Assembly (NCBI GenBank): GCA_964546435.1
Contig: CAZJKJ010000010.1
Coordinates: 12,882 to 76,881, forward strand
Length of the DNA: 64,000 nucleotides
Origin: CAYNST01 sp964546435
Lineage (GTDB): Bacteria > Pseudomonadota > Gammaproteobacteria > Pseudomonadales > Cellvibrionaceae
Direction of reading: 5' to 3'
The notes below the pieces were generated by a model that saw nothing but the letters and a program-made list of their open reading frames with translations, was not told the DNA's origin and searched no databases. This document shows positions 1-7,763 of the stretch, piece by piece. Both the position numbers and the translations under genes were made by a program. Position 1 is the first letter of the stretch. Every line of letters starts with the position of its first letter.

Positions 1-2
1 GG

Positions 3-383
3 TTTGAGGTGCCCACGGGCGGCTCGATGTATTGCGGCTCACGCTACGCGATGACGCCCTTTATGGATGGATATCTCTCGATTGGCACCAATGGATGTAC
101 GGAGGATGTGTCGCTTTATTTATTCAAACACGGCCAGACAAAAGGGATTGATCTTGACCCATCGACATTATCAATTGATGGGCGCACCTATGAGTTCGAA
201 TGGACGAGTTACGAGAACACCTGGTATGAGGCCTTTAGTAACGCAAGGCGCATAGCGCTTTATTCAAAGGTTGAGGGCAAGGAGTATCTTGATACCCTCT
301 CTGGGGATGGCTCAAGTGCGGCGCTGCGGTTTTTGCAGCTATACAACGGCCCCAAGCCTGCCAGTAAAAAGCCATCGCCCTAG
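3..383 (+). CDS. C-terminal part of an unrecognised protein (runs off left edge)
   Basis: The frame is open from the first bases, so only the last 126 codons of a longer gene are visible; it stops with TAG at 381-383. The visible part is rich in Gly, Tyr and Ser (PTGGSMYCGSRYAM, SIGTNG) and ends in a basic tail (KPASKKPSP). I do not recognise the family and see no membrane segment. It converges on the next gene, whose stop lies 13 bases away on the other strand. A GTG at position 9 could be misread as a start, but the frame continues upstream of it. Confidence 0.6.
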   Translation, partial: FEVPTGGSMYCGSRYAMTPFMDGYLSIGTNGCTEDVSLYLFKHGQTKGIDLDPSTLSIDGRTYEFEWTSYENTWYEAFSNARRIALYSKVEGKEYLDTLSGDGSSAALRFLQLYNGPKPASKKPSP

Positions 384-396
384 CTGCCATGCGGCT

Positions 397-1416
397 CTAG
401 GACGCATCAAGGGTGTGCGCCTGGAGCGTCTGGTTTGTCACATAATCACTCACCATCACCCAGCGGCTTCCCCGGGCAAGGCGTCTGTGCTCGCCCCGAT
501 AGTAGCGCTCATCGCGAAGGTTTCGAAAGTGCATTCGGTGATACCGAAGCTCGCCGGTGTGATCTGATGCGGTGCGCATCGCATCGCTCGCCCACAGATG
601 GTGGATCTGCCGCGGTAGATCCTCGGGGCTGCCAAGCATCTTTGGTCTGGCGGCTTTACCGGGTAGCCCCGGGTGCAGATGCTGGCCATCGGTTGCGCTA
701 TGGTAGATGCTCATCGCGGCGATCAGGCGCACCAGGTTAAACTGTATGATGCTGTCCTCGCGCGTGCTGGCGCTCAAAGGCGGCGCCCCTTCGGGCACCT
801 CATAGTCCCTTACCATGCCCTGGTACTGGGAGTAGCTCGGGGTTAAGAGAATCTGCGGCCATTGATCCGAGGTGATACCAAGCTGCACCACGCAATCCGG
901 GTTAAGCGCATCGCGATAGGCGATGCTGATATACAGAGCACCTGCCGACACCCCGGGCTCAAGGCGCACCTCGGGTCTTGGGATCTGAAGGTGCGCACAT
1001 AACCCCATCCGGTAATTCTCGGCAAAGCCTGCAAAGCTGCCGTAGGTGACCAGACAGCTCGGCAGCTCCACCCCCTCGATAACGATCCCTGCGGGCATCG
1101 CAAGAATGAACGACTCAAACGGCGGAGCAAATATCGCGTGCCGGGAGTAGTCAAAATGCGCATCGATAAGCCGTCGCACCATATCGGCTGACTCGGGAAA
1201 AATCGCACGCCTGCCGCTTTTGTCCCAGTAAAGCTCCTCAGCGAACACAAAAAAATCAACGCTTTGCAAAAAGTGCGGGTTCAGCGCGCAGATCCGGGCA
1301 AGGATGTCTCGATCGCCGAGCTTGCGCTCGCGTCTTGGCAGAGCCTTTCGTGCGGCGCGAATGCTTGTGCGGGTAAGGGTGGGGTAGATTTTATACAAAG
1401 TTTTACGGGTGCTCAT
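397..1416 (-). CDS. unknown protein, 339 aa, with Arg/His/Trp-rich C-terminus
   Basis: A long frame with the window's usual codon style (GAT, CTT and GCC frequent). The ATG at 1416 lacks a clear ribosome binding site. The N-terminal 45 residues are strongly basic, the middle looks like a mixed alpha/beta soluble domain, and the last 70 residues carry a pattern of His, Arg, Tyr and Trp (HHLW, HFRNLRDERYY, SRWVMVSDY). Arg/Trp tails of this sort ending in WV-x-hydrophobic occur in plasmid and phage proteins of unknown function; that resemblance is from memory and is weak. No catalytic motif is evident. It is separated from the small membrane protein gene at 1636 by about 220 bases without a good gene. 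Confidence 0.75.
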   Translation of the reverse strand: MSTRKTLYKIYPTLTRTSIRAARKALPRRERKLGDRDILARICALNPHFLQSVDFFVFAEELYWDKSGRRAIFPESADMVRRLIDAHFDYSRHAIFAPPFESFILAMPAGIVIEGVELPSCLVTYGSFAGFAENYRMGLCAHLQIPRPEVRLEPGVSAGALYISIAYRDALNPDCVVQLGITSDQWPQILLTPSYSQYQGMVRDYEVPEGAPPLSASTREDSIIQFNLVRLIAAMSIYHSATDGQHLHPGLPGKAARPKMLGSPEDLPRQIHHLWASDAMRTASDHTGELRYHRMHFRNLRDERYYRGEHRRLARGSRWVMVSDYVTNQTLQAHTLDAS

Positions 1417-1602
1417 GTCGGCCTGTGGCGGGATGATCGGGCAGAAGAGGGCGGGATTTTATCTCAGCTGCGCTGGCCGCGCACCGGCTTTTGCGCAGCC
1501 AGAGCATGATGTGAACATGCTGCCAAAGGCGCACGTAGCGCAGAAAAGATCCGGCCGGTCGCGGCCTCACCGATGGGGCATCAAGGGCCGGAAAGACAGG
1601 CA

Positions 1603-1637
1603 AAGCCCCGCGGCGGTGCGCTGGCGCCCCGGGGCTT
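1603..1637 (-). terminator. hairpin at the 3' end of the small membrane protein gene
   Basis: AAGCCCCG at 1603-1610 pairs with CGGGGCTT at 1630-1637, overlapping the stop codon of the gene at 1636-1800. There is no U tract on either side, so it may stop transcription weakly or only protect the transcript end. Confidence 0.4.
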
Positions 1638-1800
1638 ACCCGAATATCATCGGATCGATGAAGCTTCGGGTCACACCGATCACCACGCACAGCGCGATGA
1701 GCACCAAAGCTGCCTTAAAAATATCGGCAAGGCAGCCGCGGGCATCCTTTTTGGCTTTGGGAAAGCCGTACCGATCAAGCTTTATCTTGTTGGTGTTCAT
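1636..1800 (-). CDS. small single-pass membrane protein, 54 aa
   Basis: ATG at 1800 with GGAG seven bases upstream (1806-1809), stop TAA at 1636. The first 25 residues are basic (MNTNKIKLDRYGFPKAKKD); residues 25-43 are hydrophobic (FKAALVLIALCVVIGV) and would form one membrane helix with a short outer tail ending in DPMIFG. It is too small for a family call. It sits 70 bases downstream of the lipoprotein gene at 1871 and may share its transcript. The strong ribosome binding site and codon style argue that it is real. Confidence 0.6.
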   Translation of the reverse strand: MNTNKIKLDRYGFPKAKKDARGCLADIFKAALVLIALCVVIGVTRSFIDPMIFG

Positions 1801-1870
1801 GCTGCATCTCCAGTGGGCGCACGTTGCGCCCGGTGCGCCGGCTCAAAGTGCGCCGGCCGGTCAATCTCAT

Positions 1871-2176
1871 CTATGGCGGCCCAGAGGGCTCTGCCGGTCG
1901 TACCACAAGGCCAAAGCGCTGCTCGCAGTACTGGTCAATCTGCCCGATGTCGGCCTCGCTCGGCCGCTCAAGGCGCTCGGTAAGATGCGCCTTGCACTTT
2001 GCGATGAGCTCGGCCGAAGATTCACTTTCAGGGGCCTTCACCGATCCTTGCAGCTGCCCGGAGGGCTCACCCGGAGCCTTCCGGGGGGCGCCCTCGCAGG
2101 CGGCGGCCGAGGCCAAAATGAGCGCCATCAGCGCAAGCGACTTAAGTGCCTTAGCAGGCTTCACCAACCTCACCAC
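1871..2176 (-). CDS. putative small lipoprotein, 101 aa
   Basis: I chose the GTG at 2176 because GGAGG lies five bases upstream (2182-2186); an ATG at 2239 in the same frame lacks a binding site. The product begins MVRLVKPAKALK followed by a hydrophobic stretch ending LASAAAC, a weak lipobox with Cys at residue 27. The mature part is Pro/Glu-rich, then has two Cys residues in a helical segment (AKCKAHL, IDQYCEQRFG). Inference: exported, lipid-anchored, unknown role. Overlapping long frames on the other strand have poor composition and look like shadows. Confidence 0.55.
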   Translation of the reverse strand: MVRLVKPAKALKSLALMALILASAAACEGAPRKAPGEPSGQLQGSVKAPESESSAELIAKCKAHLTERLERPSEADIGQIDQYCEQRFGLVVRPAEPSGPP

Positions 2177-2345
2177 CAGACCCTCCGGCTTGCGCGTTGT
2201 GTGGGGCGCGCGCCAAAAAGGGCGCCTTGTATCAAACATAGTTAAAATTGCCGGCAATCCATAATTTTTTTCTCCCCTGTGCCGCCTGCAGGCATGCCGC
2301 CTGGCCGAGGCGGCAGCTGCATCTGCGCCCGGGGCGGCGCTGTCA

Positions 2346-2651
2346 TTAGCCAGGAGGTGCGCCCAGGGGCTGCCGCCTTGCGGCCTTGCCGTAGCCGCTC
2401 ACACTAAGACCAAGGGCCGGCCGAAACGCATCGGCAAAGCGCCTAACGCTCCCAGGCAGCGCCGAGCGCTCCTTATCGGTGAGCTTCACAATGAAGATAT
2501 AGGCAAGCATCGAGGAATCCTCGCTCAGCACGTAATGAACCATCTCCTTGCGCACCGGCCGATCCGATGCGCCGGTGCTGCCAAGGATCATCTGTGCGGC
2601 CTTAAGCGCCTGGCAGGCGCTGATGCCATCGGGTAGAGCCGGAGTGCCCAT
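2346..2651 (-). CDS. unknown small protein, about 101 aa
   Basis: The frame is open further upstream to 2846, but that extension would run through the promoter of the divergent gene at 2845 and is Cys/Arg-rich and unlike a protein, so I place the start at the ATG at 2651 (MGTPALPDGIS). A GTG or TTG nearer 2700 is possible. The product looks soluble: KMVHYVLSEDSSMLAYIFIV suggests two beta strands followed by a basic helix (SVRRFADAFRPAL). Function unknown. Confidence 0.5.
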   Translation of the reverse strand: MGTPALPDGISACQALKAAQMILGSTGASDRPVRKEMVHYVLSEDSSMLAYIFIVKLTDKERSALPGSVRRFADAFRPALGLSVSGYGKAARRQPLGAPPG

Positions 2652-2801
2652 GGGCGCGAAATCCTTAAGTGGCAGGTTATGATCGTGCTCACAATATAGC
2701 GGCGCCTGGTGCCGGCTCAAAATAATTGTATGAACCGGCCATCGCCCGCCGCGCGGGCAGCGGCTGCAATTGTGCGGGCGATGGCAGCATTCCAAAGGGC
2801 G

Positions 2802-2810
2802 TGATATAAT
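2802..2810 (+). promoter_or_regulatory. extended -10 promoter of the ArdC-like gene
   Basis: TGATATAAT (TATAAT at 2805-2810) lies 35 bases before the ATG at 2845. The -35 region is poor, so the TG of the extended -10 probably compensates. The transcript start would be AT-rich (GGCAATAATTTATAAATG). Confidence 0.65.
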
Positions 2811-2844
2811 ATGGCAATAATTTATAAATGATCGGATACACGTC

Positions 2845-4449
2845 ATGGCCTATAACAAAAACAAAAAGCCAGCTAAATCAGCTAAGGGCGGCAAGGGCAA
2901 AAAGAGCTCAAAAAACACCTACCTTGATTCGGGCGTTATGAATAAGCTGAGCGAATCGCTCAATGACATCATCTTTAGCATCATCCGGCAAAAGTGCTCG
3001 ATCGATGAGGGCAAGGCGAAGTTTCTTACGCTTTGGGAGCAGGCAAAGACAGACATGGCGGCCTCATGTACGCCAAAGACCATTGAAAGCGCCGATGCGC
3101 TCATTCAGGGCATTGCCGATATGGATGAGCAGGCGCTTTTTCTTAAGGCGAACCCGCTCATTGATGCCCACCGAAAGCAAAGCGATGTAAGCCTTGGCAA
3201 GGCCCGTAATGACATCATGTATTTCTGGCTGAACGCGGCCTATAAAAAGACCAAGACCTGGGATATCCCGTGGTTGCGCCGGATGCAAAAATCAGAGAAA
3301 TTCATGCCGTTTTATGCAGAGGCTAATCGCTACGTGTTCAAAGGCCATGTCAATCAGATGATCCTTGGCAGCGCGCTTGAGCACTACCGGCTCGATAATG
3401 CCAGGCCCGGTGCGCAGAACATTGTGCTTTTTATGGGGGATATTCAAAAGATACTGGCCGAGGACTTTGTGGCCGACCCGCAATCACCGCTTGGCATCGA
3501 GGAGCAGCGAAAGGCGGCGGCGCGCGAATTCATGCGCGGAAAGAAATCCCTGACAAGCGTCTTTGTCAGAACCAGCATGACGAGCTACAAAAACCCGGAC
3601 GGCTCAAGCTGGCGCGGCCCGAAGGGCGAGAAAACACCCCCACGGCAGGTGCTTGCCGCAGGCGAGGTCACAAAGCGGGAGGTGGCAAGTTATGTGAGCC
3701 ATCCGGTCTGGCTTGCCGATTCGCTGATCGATTCGATGTCGCAGAAGGTAAAGCAAAAATACCAGGAGCTTGTCGATGAGCGGATACTTGAGCGCGGCTC
3801 GCAGGATCTGTACACGATCGGCGCCGAGGAGCACGACCTGCAGGCGGTGATCGATGCGATCATCGCCCAGCACATTCGCGATATGAGCATCAAGGTGGAT
3901 GTGGGCGGGGATCGGGCCGCGTACTACCCGGCGCGCGATGTGATCCAGGTGCCTGCCCCTGAGGACTTCACGAACCCGGTGGAGCGCTACGCGACCTGCG
4001 CGCACGAGCTTGCGCACTCGACCATGCATCTTTGCGATCGTGCCGCGGGCGGTCGCACCGCCTACGCGCAGGAGGAGATCGTCGCTGAGACCACCGCGAT
4101 GCTCATGACCCATGAGCTGCGCGAGAGGCTCACCGAGGCCCGCGGCGGGCAGCTCCCGCAGCAGTGGCAGGCGTTCTTTAACGATTACTATGAGAACTCC
4201 AAAAGCTACTCAAAGCACTGGGGCGAGAGGTTCGATTTTGCGGGCATGCTCGATCAGATTTTTGAGATCAATGATCTACTTAAGGACAAGGGCAAGAAGG
4301 CCGATATGTTTACTCAGCTGATGGAGCAGACCCTGAGCGCCTTTGGGGTGCTTAAGAGCGGTAAGCTGAATGAGCAGGTTATCACCGGGCAGCTTCGTGC
4401 GCAAAAGGCCGCGCGCGCCTATGATGCGGCCCCGGCGATGGGGATGTAG
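2845..4449 (+). CDS. ArdC-like zinc metallopeptidase, 534 aa
   Basis: A predicted soluble protein with a Lys-rich N-terminus (first 25 residues), a long helical middle, and a C-terminal zincin domain at about residues 320-480. The domain shows HELAHSTMH (residues 387-395) with the second zinc ligand region QEEIVAETTAML (409-420), the arrangement of ArdC C-terminal and 'MPTase-PolyVal' metallopeptidases (gluzincins of conjugative elements and phages). Such proteins are thought to act in the recipient early after DNA entry, some as antirestriction factors; the exact substrate is unknown. The N-terminal ssDNA-binding domain of classical ArdC is not recognisable here. Monocistronic, with its own extended -10 promoter. 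An IrrE/ImmA-type peptidase is a less likely alternative. Confidence 0.8.
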   Translation: MAYNKNKKPAKSAKGGKGKKSSKNTYLDSGVMNKLSESLNDIIFSIIRQKCSIDEGKAKFLTLWEQAKTDMAASCTPKTIESADALIQGIADMDEQALFLKANPLIDAHRKQSDVSLGKARNDIMYFWLNAAYKKTKTWDIPWLRRMQKSEKFMPFYAEANRYVFKGHVNQMILGSALEHYRLDNARPGAQNIVLFMGDIQKILAEDFVADPQSPLGIEEQRKAAAREFMRGKKSLTSVFVRTSMTSYKNPDGSSWRGPKGEKTPPRQVLAAGEVTKREVASYVSHPVWLADSLIDSMSQKVKQKYQELVDERILERGSQDLYTIGAEEHDLQAVIDAIIAQHIRDMSIKVDVGGDRAAYYPARDVIQVPAPEDFTNPVERYATCAHELAHSTMHLCDRAAGGRTAYAQEEIVAETTAMLMTHELRERLTEARGGQLPQQWQAFFNDYYENSKSYSKHWGERFDFAGMLDQIFEINDLLKDKGKKADMFTQLMEQTLSAFGVLKSGKLNEQVITGQLRAQKAARAYDAAPAMGM

Positions 4450-4530
4450 GGGGCGGGCCGTAAAGGCCTGCCAGGTGCAAAAAGGCGCAACAAAGGGCGC
4501 CTTAGCCGCAAAGGGTGCGCCGCAGGCGGC

Positions 4531-4549
4531 CCGATCAGCGCCTGATCGG
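4531..4549 (-). terminator. hairpin just after the 55-aa gene
   Basis: CCGATCAG (4531-4538) and CTGATCGG (4542-4549) pair perfectly around a CGC loop, immediately next to the stop codon of the gene at 4550. No U tract follows, so termination strength is uncertain. Confidence 0.45.
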
Positions 4550-4717
4550 CTATCGGACAGATAGAAGATCGCGCAGCACGCCCGGCTCACTCACCGGATC
4601 AAGATCCTCGTTCGGACCGATAAGGCCATCGTCCTGCGCGCTCTGCAGCAGATCGAAAACGCAATCATCGATGTGTAGGGTATCGAGCTCGGCGCAGCTG
4701 GCGGTTGTAGTGCCCAT
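4550..4717 (-). CDS. small acidic protein, 55 aa
   Basis: ATG at 4717 with AGGAA a few bases upstream; stop TAG at 4550. The product is acidic (IDDCVFDLLQSAQDDGL, NEDLDP) with two Cys residues and no membrane segment. It has the clearest regulated promoter in this part of the window: -35 TTGACC, 17-base spacer, -10 TATAGT, with an inverted repeat lying over the -10. A short acidic protein behind such an operator could be a regulator, DNA mimic or inhibitor, but that is inference; no family is recognised. Confidence 0.6.
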   Translation of the reverse strand: MGTTTASCAELDTLHIDDCVFDLLQSAQDDGLIGPNEDLDPVSEPGVLRDLLSVR

Positions 4718-4738
4718 TATTATTTCCTGTCATAATAT

Positions 4739-4762
4739 CTATAGTCGTACTCCAGACTATAG
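4739..4762 (-). promoter_or_regulatory. operator-like inverted repeat over the -10 box
   Basis: CTATAGTC (4739-4746) and GACTATAG (4755-4762) form a perfect 8-base inverted repeat with an 8-base spacer. The arm at 4755-4762 contains the -10 box (TATAGT) of the promoter for the gene at 4717, and the other arm lies about at the transcript start. A bound repressor would block the polymerase. Confidence 0.6.
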
Positions 4763-4784
4763 GCCGATTACAGGGCGCGGTCAA
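4756..4784 (-). promoter_or_regulatory. sigma70 promoter of the 55-aa gene
   Basis: Read on the minus strand: TTGACC at 4784-4779, 17-base spacer, TATAGT at 4761-4756. It drives the gene starting at 4717. Confidence 0.75.
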
Positions 4785-4882
4785 TAACAGGCGCCGGGCT
4801 GCCCCGGACGCCTTTTGCCCTGAGTGGCTATGAGCGCGGACGCGGCAGGGCCGATAAGAAGGTGGCGGCGCCAGGGGGCTAC

Positions 4883-5311
4883 CTATCGGCTGACGGCAAG
4901 TCGTGCAGCGCCGGGAAAGCGGCTGTGGAACTCTCGCTCAAGCACATCGATCTGCCCGAGATACTCCTCAACGATCTCGGAGACTTCCGGGCGGGTGGGG
5001 TTTATGTGCCCAAGCATCGACAGCGAGCCGAGCTCAGCTGCGATCATGGTGAGCGTTGCCACAATCTCGAGCCCAAGCGGGCTTGGAGCCTCGCCGTAGT
5101 CTCGTAGCAGCTGCTCCGCGCAGATCTCAAGACACGCCATGTCTTTACCGAGCTCCTCGGCGGCATCAAGAAACACGTCGTACTCGGCCGCAGAGTAGGC
5201 ATCTTCAAGCACCCGAAGCTGGGCGATGCGCCGCGAGGCAATCCGAAGGCGCCATATTAGCTGCCCGAGCTTTATTTGTGCGCTTTGATCTGTGGTCATG
5301 TCCATGTGCAT
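4883..5311 (-). CDS. unknown helical protein, about 140 aa
   Basis: Three in-frame ATGs (5311, 5305, 5299) follow the promoter; none has a strong binding site, so the start is uncertain by four residues. An upstream extension to 5362 crosses the promoter and is rejected. The product is almost wholly helical and mildly acidic (LEDAYSAAEYDVFLDAAEELG, EIVEEYLGQIDVLEREF in part), without membrane segment or known motif. It may be a small oligomeric or DNA-associated protein; nothing firmer can be said. Confidence 0.65.
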   Translation of the reverse strand: MHMDMTTDQSAQIKLGQLIWRLRIASRRIAQLRVLEDAYSAAEYDVFLDAAEELGKDMACLEICAEQLLRDYGEAPSPLGLEIVATLTMIAAELGSLSMLGHINPTRPEVSEIVEEYLGQIDVLEREFHSRFPGAARLAVSR

Positions 5312-5350
5312 ACAAAGTAATGGGGCCGCCCGGTGCGGCCCGATATACTT

Positions 5351-5378
5351 AGTATAACACATAATAAATATGTGTCAG
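5351..5378 (-). promoter_or_regulatory. sigma70 promoter with an inverted repeat in the spacer
   Basis: CTGACA at 5378-5373, 16-base spacer, TATACT at 5356-5351. The spacer region holds ACACAT and ATGTGT as a 6-base inverted repeat around a TATTTATT-like centre, a possible operator. It serves the gene at 4883-5311. Confidence 0.6.
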
Positions 5379-5382
5379 AATT

Positions 5383-5673
5383 TTACGGCGCCTGTCGCAC
5401 CTGACGAATCCGCCGAAGATTAAGCTGCGGACCCGGGATGATAAGAAACTGGCGCAGCAGCCTGTGGGTGTCCGGGCTCAGCGAGCGCGCAAGCGGCAGG
5501 TTAAGCAGCCAGTCAAACAAAAGATTGGCAAGGGTAATAAGCGCAGGGATTGAGACGGCGGCTGCAGCGCTTGCGACAAAAAGGATTAAAAAAGGTGTCA
5601 TGAAGCTTGGGGCGATCTGCGCGATCAGGGAGCAAAAAACGATGGCCGGGACGATCAAGAGGCATTTTTTCAT
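5383..5673 (-). CDS. small membrane protein, 96 aa
   Basis: ATG at 5673. Residues 3-22 (KCLLIVPAIVFCSLIAQIA) look like a signal or first membrane helix, residues 25-58 hold one or two further hydrophobic helices (FLILFVASAAAAVSIPALI), and the C-terminal 30 residues are soluble and basic. Probably an inner-membrane protein of two or three helices. No family is recognised. A consensus promoter precedes it, and it is the last gene before the divergent nuclease gene. Confidence 0.65.
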   Translation of the reverse strand: MKKCLLIVPAIVFCSLIAQIAPSFMTPFLILFVASAAAAVSIPALITLANLLFDWLLNLPLARSLSPDTHRLLRQFLIIPGPQLNLRRIRQVRQAP

Positions 5674-5703
5674 GAGGAGTACCTGCGCGGTTGGGGTGAT
5701 ATA

Positions 5704-5732
5704 ATAATATCAAATCCTGAGACCTAAGTCAA
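5704..5732 (-). promoter_or_regulatory. sigma70 promoter of the 96-aa membrane protein
   Basis: TTGACT at 5732-5727, 17-base spacer ending in TTTGA, TATTAT at 5709-5704. The TGA directly before the -10 makes it an extended -10 type. Confidence 0.75.
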
Positions 5733-5821
5733 GGCACATATGGACAAGGCTCGCAGATGCGCCCGCCTGGTCCGGGCGCATCTGGCGCACCTGGCGCAAA
5801 ACATAATGTTTGCACTGAAAG

Positions 5822-5852
5822 TTGTCATCATCATTAAATATACTGATACTAT
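5822..5852 (+). promoter_or_regulatory. probable promoter of the exported HNH nuclease
   Basis: TTGTCA at 5822-5827 with TGATAC at 5844-5849 (16-base spacer) or TACTAT at 5847-5852, about 40 bases before the ATG at 5892. The exact -10 is ambiguous. Confidence 0.5.
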
Positions 5853-5891
5853 ATATTCACAAACAGCCCAAACCAAAGGACTAATCCTATT

Positions 5892-6659
5892 ATGAGACTG
5901 ATTGATCGCGCTGTGCCTGGCGCAGGCGCTGCGCTGGCCGCGTTATTGTACTCATCGCTAAGTCTTGCCCACGCGGGCCCGACCGACTCTAACGGCGGGC
6001 ACTACAACCCGGCCACCGGGCAGTACCACTGTCACGCCGCGCACTGCAGGATCGAAAAGCGCCCCCATGCGCAGATCGAGGCCGACACCGAGCAAGGCTT
6101 CACCACCTATGATCAGTACTACAGCGCCGGGCATCCCCGACTGAGCGAGCAGGAGCTCAGCACAAAGATCCCCGGGTTTAACCGGGCCGACTGGCACCAC
6201 TGGGTGGATGTGGATCGGGACTGCCAGGATACGCGCGCAGAAGCGCTGATCGCCCAGAGCAAGATCCCGGTCAGGTTCTCATCGGATGAGCGGTGTCAGG
6301 TGCGCTTTGGGGAGTTCTTTGATCCGTACACGGGCAAGACCCTCTTACGCGCCGATGATCTTGCGATCGATCATATCGTGCCGCTTGCGCACGCGCACTA
6401 CGCCGGTGGGCACCTGTGGGGAGCGAATAAGCGCGAGCAGTTCGCCAATGATCCGCTTAATATCGTTGCGGTCGATCACATTCAAAGCGCCCGCAAAAGC
6501 TCAAGCGATCCGCTTCGCTACCTGCCGCCAAATAAAGAGTACCGCTGTGATTACCTGTCTCGATGGCTGCGGGTGAAGGTGAAGTATGAGCTGTCGATCA
6601 ACCCGAACGTGCTTGAGCTGTATAAGGGCGGGTGTCTTAGTAATCAGGAAGTAAGATAG
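5892..6659 (+). CDS. exported HNH endonuclease, 255 aa
   Basis: A non-specific DNA-cutting enzyme predicted to act outside the cytoplasm. Residues 1-27 are a Sec signal peptide ending SLAHA. Next comes a YHCH-type segment (NGGHYNPATGQYHCH, residues 34-48) that often precedes this domain. The catalytic core is C-terminal: DPYTGKTL, then DLAIDHIVPLAHAHYAGG (the H of IDHIVP is catalytic, DH pair), and FANDPLNIVAVD with the closing N and the SARKSSSDP segment. Four to six Cys residues may form disulphides, as expected of an exported enzyme. Length is normal for the family of secreted HNH nucleases. It is divergent from the gene at 5383 and may pair functionally with the exported nuclease at 9450. 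Confidence 0.85.
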   Translation: MRLIDRAVPGAGAALAALLYSSLSLAHAGPTDSNGGHYNPATGQYHCHAAHCRIEKRPHAQIEADTEQGFTTYDQYYSAGHPRLSEQELSTKIPGFNRADWHHWVDVDRDCQDTRAEALIAQSKIPVRFSSDERCQVRFGEFFDPYTGKTLLRADDLAIDHIVPLAHAHYAGGHLWGANKREQFANDPLNIVAVDHIQSARKSSSDPLRYLPPNKEYRCDYLSRWLRVKVKYELSINPNVLELYKGGCLSNQEVR

Positions 6660-6726
6660 GGGCAGGCTGAGCCCGCCCCCGGGGGGGCGCGGCGCTTCAG
6701 CGCAGGCGCCCGGTTCACGTGCACGA

Positions 6727-7566
6727 TCACGGCTCGTAATCCGGCGCAATCTGCGCAGACAGCGGATCAACCACCCGATCACGCACGCTCGGCCACTGAT
6801 CGATCCTAACGAGCGCACGGATCGAAAGCGCACCCCGGGTATGCGCAAGGTGGACCCTGTGCCCGCCGTCAAGAACGCGCACTTTGTCCCCACCTGAGCG
6901 AAATCTCCCGCCGATCAGTATCGGTGGCAGCTCCACAAGCCCAAGCATCTCGCGGCGCACTCGCTGCGCATCGACCGTCGCATCGACAATGCCGCGCTCA
7001 GGCTCATCCATGGCGATACTGGCAAGCGGCAGATCAAACATGACATAGTCCATGCCAAGGCTAAGATCGACGTGCCTTGCGTGAGGGTCATGCCTGTTCT
7101 TACCATTCAGGTGCGCCGATCGCAGCAGGGTAAGGGCGCTCTTGTTTGGGATGATCTGCGGGCGGGCTAATGAGTCCGGATCCGGAAGCAGGTGATGGGT
7201 CCGAAGAGCGCCCTGATTGATAAGCGCGCCAAGATCCAGAACATCATCGATGTTTCGACTAAGCACCGTGATCTGTCGGGGCGGTACCGCCTCGCGCAAC
7301 ACCACCTCATACCCGGCAGCATCGCAATCGGATCTCTTCGGTGCCTTTATCGCCAGGAGCGCGAGCCGCTGCCGCTCATCAAAGACCTCACCCAACCACC
7401 CCCCAAAGGCATCCTCAAGGCTTGCCTGATCGCTAAAGCAGTAAATGCCCGGGCGCGCCTCAGCGCAAGCGGCCGAGCGCGGCCCCACGGCCGGGATGAG
7501 CCCGCGGGTGAGAATTCCGTGCAGATTCTCTACTGGTGTAACATGCAGCAAAAGGGCTTGACGCAT
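6727..7566 (-). CDS. ADP-ribosyltransferase-like domain fused to a ParB-like domain, 279 aa
   Basis: I start at the ATG at 7566 because a longer TTG start at 7611 would overlap the AT-rich promoter. The N-terminal half resembles the ADP-ribosyltransferase/RNA 2'-phosphotransferase fold: LLHVTPVENLHGIL with the substrate His, GLIPAVGPRS, and GIYCFSD, then an acidic LGEVFDE segment. The C-terminal half, after LNGKNRHDP, resembles a ParB-like nuclease/CTPase-fold domain: LPPILIGG followed by VLDGGHRVHLAHTRG, the D-G-x-H-R core of that family. A transferase joined to a ParB-like domain is unusual. Target (nucleic acid or protein) is not deducible. Both assignments are from motifs alone. Confidence 0.6.
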   Translation of the reverse strand: MRQALLLHVTPVENLHGILTRGLIPAVGPRSAACAEARPGIYCFSDQASLEDAFGGWLGEVFDERQRLALLAIKAPKRSDCDAAGYEVVLREAVPPRQITVLSRNIDDVLDLGALINQGALRTHHLLPDPDSLARPQIIPNKSALTLLRSAHLNGKNRHDPHARHVDLSLGMDYVMFDLPLASIAMDEPERGIVDATVDAQRVRREMLGLVELPPILIGGRFRSGGDKVRVLDGGHRVHLAHTRGALSIRALVRIDQWPSVRDRVVDPLSAQIAPDYEP

Positions 7567-7728
7567 CAGGGTATCCGTCGGCACCGCCCGAATCGACGGC
7601 GCTGCCAGCAATTATATAATATAGGTGAAATTATATAGAAAGATAACCTCTTTCGCCACAGCGAGAGCGCTTTACAGGGGCTCCTGACAAGGACAGCGGG
7701 CGCCGATCGGGGTAATCGTGTCGCCTAA

Positions 7729-7759
7729 GCCGGGCCTTGCCTGTTAAGCAGGGCCCGGC
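7729..7759 (-). terminator. hairpin after the 81-aa gene
   Basis: GCCGGGCC (7729-7736) pairs perfectly with GGCCCGGC (7752-7759), with flanking bases TAA and TTA extending the symmetry (TAAGCC...GCTTA). It lies five bases after the stop of the gene at 7764. There is no long U run. Confidence 0.5.
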
Positions 7760-7763
7760 ACGC

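Noticed and set aside
1409..2245. Long plus-strand frame (278 codons)
   Set aside because: Overlaps the minus genes at 1636 and 1871, with Arg/His/Pro-rich composition and no binding site; the minus genes have good ones.
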